Assembly (NCBI GenBank): GCA_964518725.1
Contig: CAZFKP010000001.1
Span: 1-64,000 of the forward strand
Direction: 5' to 3'
Origin: JANRKF01 sp964518725
GTDB lineage: Bacteria > Pseudomonadota > Alphaproteobacteria > Rickettsiales > SXRF01
DNA: 64,000 nucleotides
The notes under the pieces were generated by a model. It was given only the letters and a program-made list of their open reading frames with translations. It was not told the DNA's origin and searched no databases. The position numbers and the translations under genes were made by a program. How positions within the stretch are numbered: position 1 is the first letter of the stretch; the number at the start of each line of letters is the position of its first letter. Below, piece after piece: positions 41,506 through 49,499 of the stretch.

Positions 41506-42371
41506 GATGTTTCTTTTTCTTGGTTGATCGTAAACGGTGCCGCGTAGGCACCAAGGAAGTGACAGTACTGGAGGGCATTTCCAAGCCCTGCAAGGAAGGC
41601 TGTAAGCCCGGCATGTTCCGGGGTAATGAAGCCTTTCAGTTCAATCACATGATGCCGCTGGTCGGGCACAAGCGATGCGGTCGTTATCCAATGGGCACTC
41701 AGCCCCGCTGTACCAAAGGCTGTTTGCAGTCGGTGTTGGCTGACATCGTGATTGGCCTGCAGGACAAATAGCGACACATCGTCCCCGGAATCTTCGGGCG
41801 CTACGCGTGAAAAAGCGAGTGCAGAGGGTATATGCTTCTGCTCCGTGCCCTGATAGACGAACGGCAGGTGGGCAAAAATCTTCGGCGTATCCCCGCCCGG
41901 TTGCAGCAGGTGGCTCCACCAGTTGCTCTCGTCGGAGGATAGTGGTGGGATGACGCCGACGGCGGCGGTGCCGTCCATGACATCGCCGATCACGCGCTTG
42001 ATGTGTGGTTGGCGGGTGATGATCGCGGCAGGGCCAAAATATTCACGGGCAAGCCAGAACAGGTCGCTTGCGCCCTCCGGGGCGTACACGGCGATGCTGA
42101 GGCGTGCTTCCAGGGCAGTGGAGGTGCCGATGAGGGTGCGCCATATCTGGGCAGCGGCGGCGGGCGAAAAGTGGCTTCCGGCAAAGGAATTTGCAATCCG
42201 GCGCAGCATGGTAGCCTCACGCCCGGGGCGGATGGGGCAGGCAGATCCACCCGTCCGCTCCTTGTATTCCCCCACTTTTTTGACGATTGAGAGGCGGTTT
42301 TTCAGTAGCGCGACGACCTGGTCATCCAGCGCGTCAATCTCACGGCGGTAGGTTTCAAGCTCTTGGGTCAT
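41502..42371 (-). CDS. Chorismate mutase with degenerate prephenate-dehydratase/ACT-like C-terminus
   Basis: A 289-residue protein. Residues ~1-85 are an AroQ-type chorismate mutase (YRREIDALDDQVVALLKNR, and later ATMLRRIANSFAG). The remaining ~200 residues resemble a worn prephenate dehydratase: a periplasmic-binding-like part (GVIPPLSSDESNWW) and a last ACT-like part (HVIELKGFITPEHAGL, ending QYCHFLGAYAAPF). The dehydratase Thr-Arg-Phe signature is not seen, so only mutase activity is expected, perhaps feedback-controlled. The ATG at 42371 is preferred over 42419, which lies in the metX leader. Confidence 0.85.
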   Translation of the reverse strand: MTQELETYRREIDALDDQVVALLKNRLSIVKKVGEYKERTGGSACPIRPGREATMLRRIANSFAGSHFSPAAAAQIWRTLIGTSTALEARLSIAVYAPEGASDLFWLAREYFGPAAIITRQPHIKRVIGDVMDGTAAVGVIPPLSSDESNWWSHLLQPGGDTPKIFAHLPFVYQGTEQKHIPSALAFSRVAPEDSGDDVSLFVLQANHDVSQHRLQTAFGTAGLSAHWITTASLVPDQRHHVIELKGFITPEHAGLTAFLAGLGNALQYCHFLGAYAAPFTINQEKETS

Positions 42372-42392
42372 AGCGGGAAACGATAATGCAAA

Positions 42393-42430
42393 TGCCAGTT
42401 GGCAGCAAGCGGGAATCATTGTAGATTCCC
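42393..42430. promoter_or_regulatory. Tandem hairpins in the metX leader
   Basis: Two inverted repeats fill the 62-base gap between the divergent chorismate mutase and metX starts: TGCCA-GT-TGGCA (42393-42404) and GGGAATC-ATTGTA-GATTCCC (42411-42430). The second ends 3 bases before the metX ATG (42434), exactly where a ribosome site would be. It may be an RNA switch, an operator, or both. I see no SAM-II riboswitch consensus. Confidence 0.5.
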
Positions 42431-42433
42431 CGT

Positions 42434-43600
42434 ATGTTAGTAAAATCCCGTTTTGGTTCCGGCTACCAGGAAGTTGAAGTCGGTGATGTGGTGCGGTTGG
42501 CGGTGGACAAGCCCCTGGTGCTGGAAAGCGGCGCGGAAATCAGCAATATTCCCATCGCCTACCAGACCTACGGTCAGCTGAACGCCGATCAATCGAACGC
42601 CATTCTTGTCTGCCACGCACTGACCGGCGACCAGTATGTGTGCGGCATGCATCCCGTGACCGGCAAGCCCGGCTGGTGGGATCGCATGGTCGGCGCTGGC
42701 AAGCCGATCGACACCAGCAAGTATTATGTCATCTGTGCCAATATGATTGGCGGCTGCATGGGCAGCTTCGGTCCGAAGGAAACTGACCCAGCTACCGGCA
42801 AACCTTACGGGCTTTCTTTCCCGTTCATCACCATTGCCGACATGGTAAAAACCCAGGCGTTGCTGCTCGATCATCTGGGCATTAAAAAGCTATTTTGCGC
42901 GGTGGGTGGGTCGATGGGGGGCATGCAGGTGCTGGAATGGGCGGTAAGGTATCCCGACCGGCTGTTCTCCGCCGCGGTGCTTGCCACGGCTACCAAGCAA
43001 TCGGCGCAGAATATCGCGTTTCATGAAATCGGCCGACAGGCGATCATGGCCGACCCGGATTGGTGTGACGGCGATTATTTATCGCAAAGGAAGTATCCTA
43101 CAAAAGGCTTGGCGGTGGCACGCATGGCGGCGCACGTCACCTACCTTTCGCAAGCCACATTACAAGAGAAATTTGGCCGGCATTTGCAAGATCGCGACAA
43201 TTATACCTATGGATTCGGCGCTGATTTCCGGGTGGAAAGCTACCTGCGTCACCAGGGTATGAGCTTTGTCGAGCGGTTTGATGCGAATTCTTATTTATAC
43301 CTTACCCGTGCGGCCAGCTATTTTGATTTAACGCAAGGCGGGCGCCGCAGCATCGCGGAAGTTTTCAGCGGCACCGCCATCCGTTACCTGGTCGTATCCT
43401 TCACCAGCGACTGGCTCTATTCCTCGGTTGAAAGCCGCAACCTCGTCCGTGGTTTGAATGCGGTGGCGGCGGATGTCAGCTATGCCGACATCGAATCCGA
43501 CAAGGGACACGATTCCTTCCTGCTCGATGTGCCGGAGCTGGATGATACGATGCGCGGGTTCCTCGCAGGATCGGCGCGGCAATACGGGGTGATGCTATGA
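42434..43600 (+). CDS. metX: Homoserine O-acetyltransferase
   Basis: A 388-residue alpha/beta-hydrolase-fold enzyme that activates homoserine for methionine synthesis. The nucleophile is Ser160 in GGSMGGMQVLEW. The oxyanion region LVCHALTGDQYV lies near residue 57, the family block NMIGGCMGSFGP near 99, the Asp in FTSDWLYS, and the His in SDKGHDSFLLD. The usual alphaproteobacterial partner metW is displaced 3.4 kb downstream by three orphan genes, the first of which overlaps the metX stop by 4 bases. No ribosome site is visible outside the hairpin. Confidence 0.96.
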   Translation: MLVKSRFGSGYQEVEVGDVVRLAVDKPLVLESGAEISNIPIAYQTYGQLNADQSNAILVCHALTGDQYVCGMHPVTGKPGWWDRMVGAGKPIDTSKYYVICANMIGGCMGSFGPKETDPATGKPYGLSFPFITIADMVKTQALLLDHLGIKKLFCAVGGSMGGMQVLEWAVRYPDRLFSAAVLATATKQSAQNIAFHEIGRQAIMADPDWCDGDYLSQRKYPTKGLAVARMAAHVTYLSQATLQEKFGRHLQDRDNYTYGFGADFRVESYLRHQGMSFVERFDANSYLYLTRAASYFDLTQGGRRSIAEVFSGTAIRYLVVSFTSDWLYSSVESRNLVRGLNAVAADVSYADIESDKGHDSFLLDVPELDDTMRGFLAGSARQYGVML

Positions 43601-44754
43601 CAACATCGTTTGAAACCCCGGGCGATCATGCCGTCCGGATTCTTGCCAGCGACATTATTGGGTTGTATATCCGGGATGGGCACGTGCCGGGGGATTACCG
43701 TGAACAATTCTCAGGCGCGCTTGCCCATATCCTTGCCCGCGAACTACACACTGCGCCGCCCGATCAAGCTGAAAGAACCGTCTTCAGAAAGCTCGCCGAT
43801 TTCTGCCGGCTTAACCATATCGATATATCGGCATGCAATGACGAGATTGAATATCTGGTAGTTGATTTTGGTGATGAGTACCGAAGAACAAGGGAATCCA
43901 CGGGCAACCCGCATGTGGTCAATTTCAGCCGCCAGATTGTCGAGCGGTTGATGGAGCGGATTAAGCTGCTGGTTACAGCTGGCGACCTTGTATCTCCGAG
44001 CGACGAACAGTATAACGCTTTTTACCGCATGCTGCTGGAACAGTGCTCGGAGATTGCCACGCGAGATGATGGCACCCGGCGGGACGACGCTACCATCGAA
44101 GGCGAGATTACCAGCGCGGTGAATGCCGGACTGCGCGGCTTGCTGCGTGCGTCAAATCCCGAGCGTTTTAACGACGATCACGACCTCTCGGTTTTTATTA
44201 GCGCACAGAAATTCATGGCGGTTGAGAAGGATGCAAAACTCCAGAAATTCACTGCGGCCGCCATCATCCATCAATTCGCGCGGGCAATCACCGGCACAGA
44301 GTTTATCACCCCCGCAACGGATGCACCTGTTGTGCCCCCGGATTCCTTTGCCGGGTTGCTGCAACAAAAGATCGGCGATGCGCTTAAAGAGGCCTTTATG
44401 CCCCGAAGGCTGGAGGTGGGTGCGATACATGTAGTGAAACAAGCAAAGGATGCGTTTGCTTCGCGCTATGCACCGCTGCTGGTGGATGCCCTTCCCTCGT
44501 GCATCTGGGCGGATAATCAAGGAAGCACGCTGAATGATGTACAGGCGAAAGAAGTGAGCGCGGCAATATTCAAGTTTTATGAGGGTGACGACAACCGGGA
44601 ATTCCGGGAGGCTATTCCAAGAAACTTGAACCATCATATCATGGAAATCACCCGGGCTGTACGCGGAGCGTATGAGGAGTTTTGTAACGAGAAGGCTGAG
44701 GGGTGGGTAGGAAAACACGGAACCCGCAGCGGCGGGCGAGAAATTGGTGAATAA
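43597..44754 (+). CDS. Orphan protein inserted after metX, unknown function
   Basis: A 385-residue soluble, mostly helical protein with no signal peptide. Its N-terminus reads HAVRILASDIIGLYIRDGHV, and near the C-terminus FYEGDDNREFREAIPRN precedes a helix ending AVRGAYEEF. These two parts weakly resemble the corresponding ends of the orphan gene at 45871, so the two may be distant paralogues. It begins in an ATGA overlap with metX, which makes translation depend on the methionine operon. No family recognised. A 123-base AT-rich gap follows before the next orphan. Confidence 0.72.
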   Translation: MTTSFETPGDHAVRILASDIIGLYIRDGHVPGDYREQFSGALAHILARELHTAPPDQAERTVFRKLADFCRLNHIDISACNDEIEYLVVDFGDEYRRTRESTGNPHVVNFSRQIVERLMERIKLLVTAGDLVSPSDEQYNAFYRMLLEQCSEIATRDDGTRRDDATIEGEITSAVNAGLRGLLRASNPERFNDDHDLSVFISAQKFMAVEKDAKLQKFTAAAIIHQFARAITGTEFITPATDAPVVPPDSFAGLLQQKIGDALKEAFMPRRLEVGAIHVVKQAKDAFASRYAPLLVDALPSCIWADNQGSTLNDVQAKEVSAAIFKFYEGDDNREFREAIPRNLNHHIMEITRAVRGAYEEFCNEKAEGWVGKHGTRSGGREIGE

Positions 44755-44877
44755 ACGGATTTATCTAATTCTTACAGTGCATTAGATGTGTTTTTTTCAT
44801 TGTCTTTGAATCTTCACATGCTATGTCCCCCATAAATTGCTATATTTAATTGTTGTTAATTTATAGTGGGGAGTGTT

Positions 44878-45822
44878 GTGGCCAGTACTTTTCAAGATGC
44901 CAAAGAAAAATTTGCTGCGGGTAATGGGGTATTGCGCGTCACGCACTCCATTAATGCACGCGGGCACTACCAGGCCATTATCAGCTATCAGGAAGGCGAC
45001 GCCAAGATAAATCTCAAGACTGCCCTGGAGGGTGTGCAGGGCTTCTTTAAGTGTACCCATGGTGAGAAAGCCTGCGCTATTAATTCAACGGATGACCATT
45101 CCATTGTCCTGACCTTCCATCAACCGGCAAAACCCAAGAATGGGCTCTCGGGCGAATATGCCGCCAGTTTTGGCGAGCATCAACATGTGAAACATGCGGT
45201 TCAAGACTTACAGTCTGTCCTCAGCAAGAAGGAATATGTCGTCCAGGTGGACGATCAGGGTCACCAGGATACGTTGCATGTTTCTTCGTCCATTCTGGGA
45301 AAGAACGTGGAGGTGCACATTAACACCCGAAAATATGACCGGGCGCCGACTGCTCCTGGTGATCGTACCATGGGTTTTGGTAACGATCCTGAAAAAATAC
45401 CAATGGCGCTTGGAATTGCCGGAAAACTTTTTCCTACCGCCTTGCAGTCGATGCAGCGAAGGGAAGGCGGTTATCCCTCGACCGATACTATTCATCTCAA
45501 GAATGCTTCAAAACATCAGATTGAACTGGTGATTGAATCTGACGCCAGTACGACGGTGGCGAACCGGGTGCTCGCCGACATCAATCGCGATCTCGGGCGG
45601 TTCGAGGAACAGGGCATTGCCCTGACTGGCGGGCATGCGGAACAGGTGGCGGGCAAACTTCCGACGGCGGCGGAACTACGTGAATTAAGTAATAAAATTG
45701 AGACGGCGGTTACAGCCGCGATGGGTACGAACGCCGGTGCCATGAAACTCAGTGCGGATATTTTCAGGGATGTGAAAGCGGCAATGGGGCTGGGAGCAGC
45801 CGGGCGTGATGCAAACGGCTGA
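44878..45822 (+). CDS. Orphan protein with possible internal repeats, unknown function
   Basis: A 314-residue protein from GTG 44878, with GGGGAG a few bases upstream (an earlier GTG at 44866 is possible). It alternates beta-type strands and amphipathic helices in a pattern that seems repeated about three times: HYQAIISYQEGDAKINLK, HSIVLTFHQ with HVKHAVQDLQSVL, and HQIELVIESD with VANRVLADINRDL. The C-terminus is Ala/Gly-rich. There are no membrane segments or known motifs. The AT-rich 123-base spacer upstream (44755-44877) could carry a separate promoter. Confidence 0.7.
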   Translation: MASTFQDAKEKFAAGNGVLRVTHSINARGHYQAIISYQEGDAKINLKTALEGVQGFFKCTHGEKACAINSTDDHSIVLTFHQPAKPKNGLSGEYAASFGEHQHVKHAVQDLQSVLSKKEYVVQVDDQGHQDTLHVSSSILGKNVEVHINTRKYDRAPTAPGDRTMGFGNDPEKIPMALGIAGKLFPTALQSMQRREGGYPSTDTIHLKNASKHQIELVIESDASTTVANRVLADINRDLGRFEEQGIALTGGHAEQVAGKLPTAAELRELSNKIETAVTAAMGTNAGAMKLSADIFRDVKAAMGLGAAGRDANG

Positions 45823-45870
45823 AGTTCGAGGCATTGTACCACAGGATAATTTGCAGGGTAAATAAGGCTT

Positions 45871-47016
45871 ATGGAAATACAGCGCAGGTCAGACATCATT
45901 TATCGGTTTGCCAGAAAAGTGGTTATTCGGTTGCAGGAAGAGGGAGCCCTTGCCGATATCGATACCGCCGATCGTATCCATGCCCTATCTTTGGTAATGG
46001 ATAAAAAATTACAAGAAAGTGCCACAAGAAGCTATACTCCTGCTGTTGAATTCAGGGAATTAAACGGTGCTATCAAAGATTTCTTTGGAGAGGGGGTTCA
46101 GTTAGAGCATTTAGTCAAAGCCATTCCAAGTGTTAGCGCTCTCGTTCGTGACCTTGAAAAGCTAAGCGTTGCTCAGGAACAAGAGGCACAGGCACAATGG
46201 CGGGATATTACCCCCGCGCAGCGTCTTGCCATTGAACTCTTTGCTAAGGAGGTGAAGCAGGAAGTAGCTAAGGCGGTCACGGCGACACGTCGCCACAAGC
46301 CAAATGTAAAATCTGCGGGTGAGGATTCACAACCAGACGGTTGGCACGACAATCTGAGTTTAATATCGCCAAGCAATGCATTATTGCATCAATTGGAACA
46401 AAGAATTATCGAAGCTTGCAAGCAGTTCCAGCAAGAGCATGGACAAGGTACCGGTTTCCAGGATTTTTCTACGGTGGCTTTTCCCATTGAAAGCGATATT
46501 CTGCGCCCGGCAATTGCCGGGCTGATTACAGAATCAAATCCCGGGATGGAGGGGATAGAAGTCACTGATGCGATCAACAGGATGCAGTTATTCAATTCTC
46601 ACGGAAATGGGCGGGAACCGAGGTTGGAACCTCCCATCAGCAATCTGGTTTTTGATTTGCTTGGTTTAACGGAAGATGGGCATGTCGCCGGTGTCATGGA
46701 GCAACCCGCATCGGGCGAGTCTAGTCTGGATATGGGCAAACCAATCCGGCAAAAACTCCAGCAATTGTGGGTGGCGCAGGAGCTGGCGGAAGAGGCGGCA
46801 AAATATTTTTCGGAACATATATCGTTGTCGGATTCCTCTCAATTTGATGTCGGGAAACCTGAAAATATTAATGAATTTAACCGCTTCTTGTATGAGGCGG
46901 GCAATGATAACGAGGCAGTACGGGAAGTTACGGCGCAGATAGGGTTGCAAAAACTATCGCCAGTTCTGATGAAAATCGTCTATGATGCGTATCGAACATA
47001 CGAACAACAGCGATAA
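45871..47016 (+). CDS. Orphan protein before metW, unknown function
   Basis: A 381-residue soluble helical protein, AT-richer than metX and metW. N-terminal IIYRFARKVVIRLQEEGAL and the C-terminal FLYEAGNDNEAVREVTAQ with MKIVYDAYRTYEQQR echo the orphan at 43597. A middle segment (PNVKSAGEDSQPDGWHDN) looks like a flexible linker between two helical parts. The stop overlaps the metW start (TAATG), so metW translation may depend on it. No family recognised. Confidence 0.72.
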   Translation: MEIQRRSDIIYRFARKVVIRLQEEGALADIDTADRIHALSLVMDKKLQESATRSYTPAVEFRELNGAIKDFFGEGVQLEHLVKAIPSVSALVRDLEKLSVAQEQEAQAQWRDITPAQRLAIELFAKEVKQEVAKAVTATRRHKPNVKSAGEDSQPDGWHDNLSLISPSNALLHQLEQRIIEACKQFQQEHGQGTGFQDFSTVAFPIESDILRPAIAGLITESNPGMEGIEVTDAINRMQLFNSHGNGREPRLEPPISNLVFDLLGLTEDGHVAGVMEQPASGESSLDMGKPIRQKLQQLWVAQELAEEAAKYFSEHISLSDSSQFDVGKPENINEFNRFLYEAGNDNEAVREVTAQIGLQKLSPVLMKIVYDAYRTYEQQR

Positions 47017-47654
47017 TGGACTCGAATAACATCACTACCACATCCCATCGAACTACGCTCCGCCCTGACCTCCAGGCCATCGCCGCGATGGTCGCGCGCG
47101 GCAGTTCACTGCTGGATGTTGGTTGCGGCGAGGGAGAATTGCTGGCGTGGCTGCGTGACAACAAGGATGTGCGCGGGCGCGGCATCGAACTATCGCAGCA
47201 AGGGGTGCACCGCGCCATCGCCAAGGGGCTATCGGTGATTCAGGGGAACGCCGATACTGACCTCGCTCATTATCCGGATAAGGCGTACGATTATGTTGTC
47301 CTGAGCCAGACACTACAGACACTGCGCGAACCCAAGGAGGTGCTTGGGCAATTAGTGCGTATTGCGCGGCACGCGATCGTTTCCGTGCCGAATTTCGGTT
47401 ATTGGAAGAACCGCCTCTACCTCGCGTGTCACGGGCGGATGCCGGTGACAAAATCCTTATCCTATGAATGGTACGATACCCCGAACATCCATTTCTGCAC
47501 CATCACCGATTTTGTGGTGCTCTGCGATACGCTGGGGTTCCGTATCGAACAGCGGCTGTATGTCAACCAGTTCGGCATTCCGAGTATTTTCAATAATCGC
47601 GGACTGTTTGCCAATTTATTTGGCGAACAGGGCGTTTTCATGATTACCGGCTAA
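47016..47654 (+). CDS. metW: Methionine biosynthesis protein MetW
   Basis: A 212-residue class I methyltransferase-fold protein. The SAM-binding motif I is SLLDVGCGEGELLAWL near residue 30. The family-specific blocks DYVVLSQTLQTLREP and VSVPNFGYWKNRL (near 130) distinguish MetW from generic methyltransferases. MetW works with MetX in homoserine acetylation, and the two genes normally adjoin. A short spacer without a terminator-like hairpin follows. Confidence 0.95.
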   Translation: MDSNNITTTSHRTTLRPDLQAIAAMVARGSSLLDVGCGEGELLAWLRDNKDVRGRGIELSQQGVHRAIAKGLSVIQGNADTDLAHYPDKAYDYVVLSQTLQTLREPKEVLGQLVRIARHAIVSVPNFGYWKNRLYLACHGRMPVTKSLSYEWYDTPNIHFCTITDFVVLCDTLGFRIEQRLYVNQFGIPSIFNNRGLFANLFGEQGVFMITG

Positions 47655-47746
47655 GGAAAGCAGTGGATTACTCCTATTGCTCTAAGCCCCTATTTCTTGA
47701 TTTTTTAACCATATAATGGTAAAGTTTCAGAAATCATTAGGGGTGT

Positions 47747-49414
47747 ATGAAAGAACTGCCAAAAACCAGCAGATTGCTAAAATACGGAGATCATGCTCCC
47801 CCGCCGGGAAGTCGCCGGGAGGGCGTGCGTGACCGGTTGCTGGAAAAATGCACGATTGGTCTGAAGCTTCCAAAAGAACGGGGCGGTGATGATGCTCCTG
47901 TGCAATATGAGCAAAATTATATTGCCGTTTCTTCGCAAGGCCCATTTTTCCCAAAACTATTTCTGCATGGGCGGGAAATTTTTACTTCCAAAGAGATTGC
48001 CGATCAATTCGCAGTGTCCGACAAATCGGCTGATGAGAGCTATGTGCCTTTATTGACGCCAGCCTTGGTCAACAAAGTGTCGCACCTTTTTTCCCCCGAC
48101 ACGTTTGAGCAACGGCTTATTGGCTACACGATGCCACGCGAGAGGGGGGCTTATGTGCAGGCTGTCGTTAGCCAATTCCAACAGCAATATCCGGACATTG
48201 ATTTTTCTTCCCTGCCGCCCGTGACCGAAGAGAATGCCCATACAGTAATGGGCGATTGCGTTCGACTGCTTGAAAAAACCGGGATTGACAGTACAACCCT
48301 GCTTGAAGACCAGCTTGCTCCGCCAGAGTCGCTCAAGCAGCAAATTCGTGACTATATTCGTGAAAATTATCCGCAGAGTTTTGATGCGAACATTGCTGCT
48401 ACTCTTCCAGAGGGTGAGAAGCGTGACGCTGCAATAGCGCGTAAAGATGAGGTGCTCGCTTACGCCGCCCAGCATCATTACGACCCAGAAATTATCCAAA
48501 ACTTTGCCGTTGGCTTACTCTTTGCACAGGATATTACCGAGCCTGTCGAGCCATTACTTGAGCTCGGGGGAAGGGTGCGTGCGAATGCCATTATCGGGGA
48601 AGCGGCAAGAAGTGTTGCCAACCCGTATGATGAGAAATTTGCCGTGCAGGAAGCGCGGGTGGCTAATATCATCGCCGGATCGGTGGAGCCACGGGTGCTG
48701 GAGCATATTACAAACCACAATATCGGGATTGTGGTAGCAGATGCTGAGGATAGCAGCGTATTTAGGGACATCGTCGCGTTTCCTGAAAAATTTGACGGAA
48801 AATTTGAATCGCTGAAAACGCGTGGTGATGATGTTTTTAACGATATGATCATCATCGCCTCTCCGGGATTAAAAGAAAAACGCCTTGCTTTTATTGCCCG
48901 GCATGAGTGCGAGCACGCGCTGGATATGACCAATCATCAACCATTCCAGATGATGGAGGATTATGCGCTGTGGTGCGCGATGGAAAGTGACCGGCGTCAT
49001 CTTGACCAAACCCATGATATTATCAAGGAGATCACCCCGGAATCGGCGCCGGCAGTGATTGAGCAGTTACACCGGCTCGCCCGCATGGTGCAACTGGAAG
49101 GCAGTGAGCAGGCCATCCTCAACCCAGAAGATGTCCTGCGCCTGAAAGAAAAAATGCTGGAGTATCTGGACGTCGTCCAAGATCGGGTTTCGACGTTTAT
49201 GCCACGCGATGAAAATGCTCCAGCCCACGAAGCCTATAGTGCTAAATTATGCCAGACGATGGAAATTCCTGCGGTGATAGAAGATGTGAAAGCCACTTTT
49301 GGTAAAAATTTTGTGCGCGAGTTGTTACCTGAGATTTACGATCTCTGCCGGCAACACCGCATGAGCCATCCGGCGATGCGGCGCAGGGATGGCGGGGTTG
49401 GAATGGAAGTGTAA
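47747..49414 (+). CDS. Large orphan protein with HEXXH zincin motif, putative metalloprotease
   Basis: A 555-residue protein without signal peptide or membrane segment. The C-terminal half holds FIARHECEHALDM, with HEXXH at residues 386-390 followed by Ala-Leu-Asp as in many zincins. A strand DMIIIASPG precedes it, and acidic residues ~20-27 positions on (MMEDYALWCAMESD) could supply the third zinc ligand. This arrangement resembles anthrax-lethal-factor-like toxin proteases, but I cannot assign a family. The first ~370 residues are helical and unrecognised. It lies just downstream of metW and the orphan cassette. Possible roles include an exported effector or intracellular protease. Confidence 0.75.
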   Translation: MKELPKTSRLLKYGDHAPPPGSRREGVRDRLLEKCTIGLKLPKERGGDDAPVQYEQNYIAVSSQGPFFPKLFLHGREIFTSKEIADQFAVSDKSADESYVPLLTPALVNKVSHLFSPDTFEQRLIGYTMPRERGAYVQAVVSQFQQQYPDIDFSSLPPVTEENAHTVMGDCVRLLEKTGIDSTTLLEDQLAPPESLKQQIRDYIRENYPQSFDANIAATLPEGEKRDAAIARKDEVLAYAAQHHYDPEIIQNFAVGLLFAQDITEPVEPLLELGGRVRANAIIGEAARSVANPYDEKFAVQEARVANIIAGSVEPRVLEHITNHNIGIVVADAEDSSVFRDIVAFPEKFDGKFESLKTRGDDVFNDMIIIASPGLKEKRLAFIARHECEHALDMTNHQPFQMMEDYALWCAMESDRRHLDQTHDIIKEITPESAPAVIEQLHRLARMVQLEGSEQAILNPEDVLRLKEKMLEYLDVVQDRVSTFMPRDENAPAHEAYSAKLCQTMEIPAVIEDVKATFGKNFVRELLPEIYDLCRQHRMSHPAMRRRDGGVGMEV

Positions 49415-49425
49415 CTTTTCTGTAC

Positions 49426-49488
49426 TAGCGGAATCTTTTCCGCGCTTCGGTAACATTCGGAAGTGGAAATAGTTTTCCAACTCCGCTA
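49426..49488 (+). promoter_or_regulatory. Alternative hairpins in the leader of the second AsmA gene
   Basis: A short hairpin GCGGAA-TCTT-TTCCGC (49428-49443) competes with a long-range pairing TAGCGGA (49426-49432)/TCCGCTA (49482-49488). A further GGAAA-TAG-TTTTCC hairpin lies inside. The structures sit between an orphan gene stop and the AsmA start at 49500, where no strong ribosome site is seen. Mutually exclusive pairings are typical of attenuators, but function is untested. Confidence 0.35.
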
Positions 49489-49499
49489 AGTTCGGGAAC

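Noticed and set aside
42372..42433. SAM-II riboswitch before metX
   Set aside because: The leader is only 62 bases and lacks the SAM-II pseudoknot consensus; only simple hairpins are seen.
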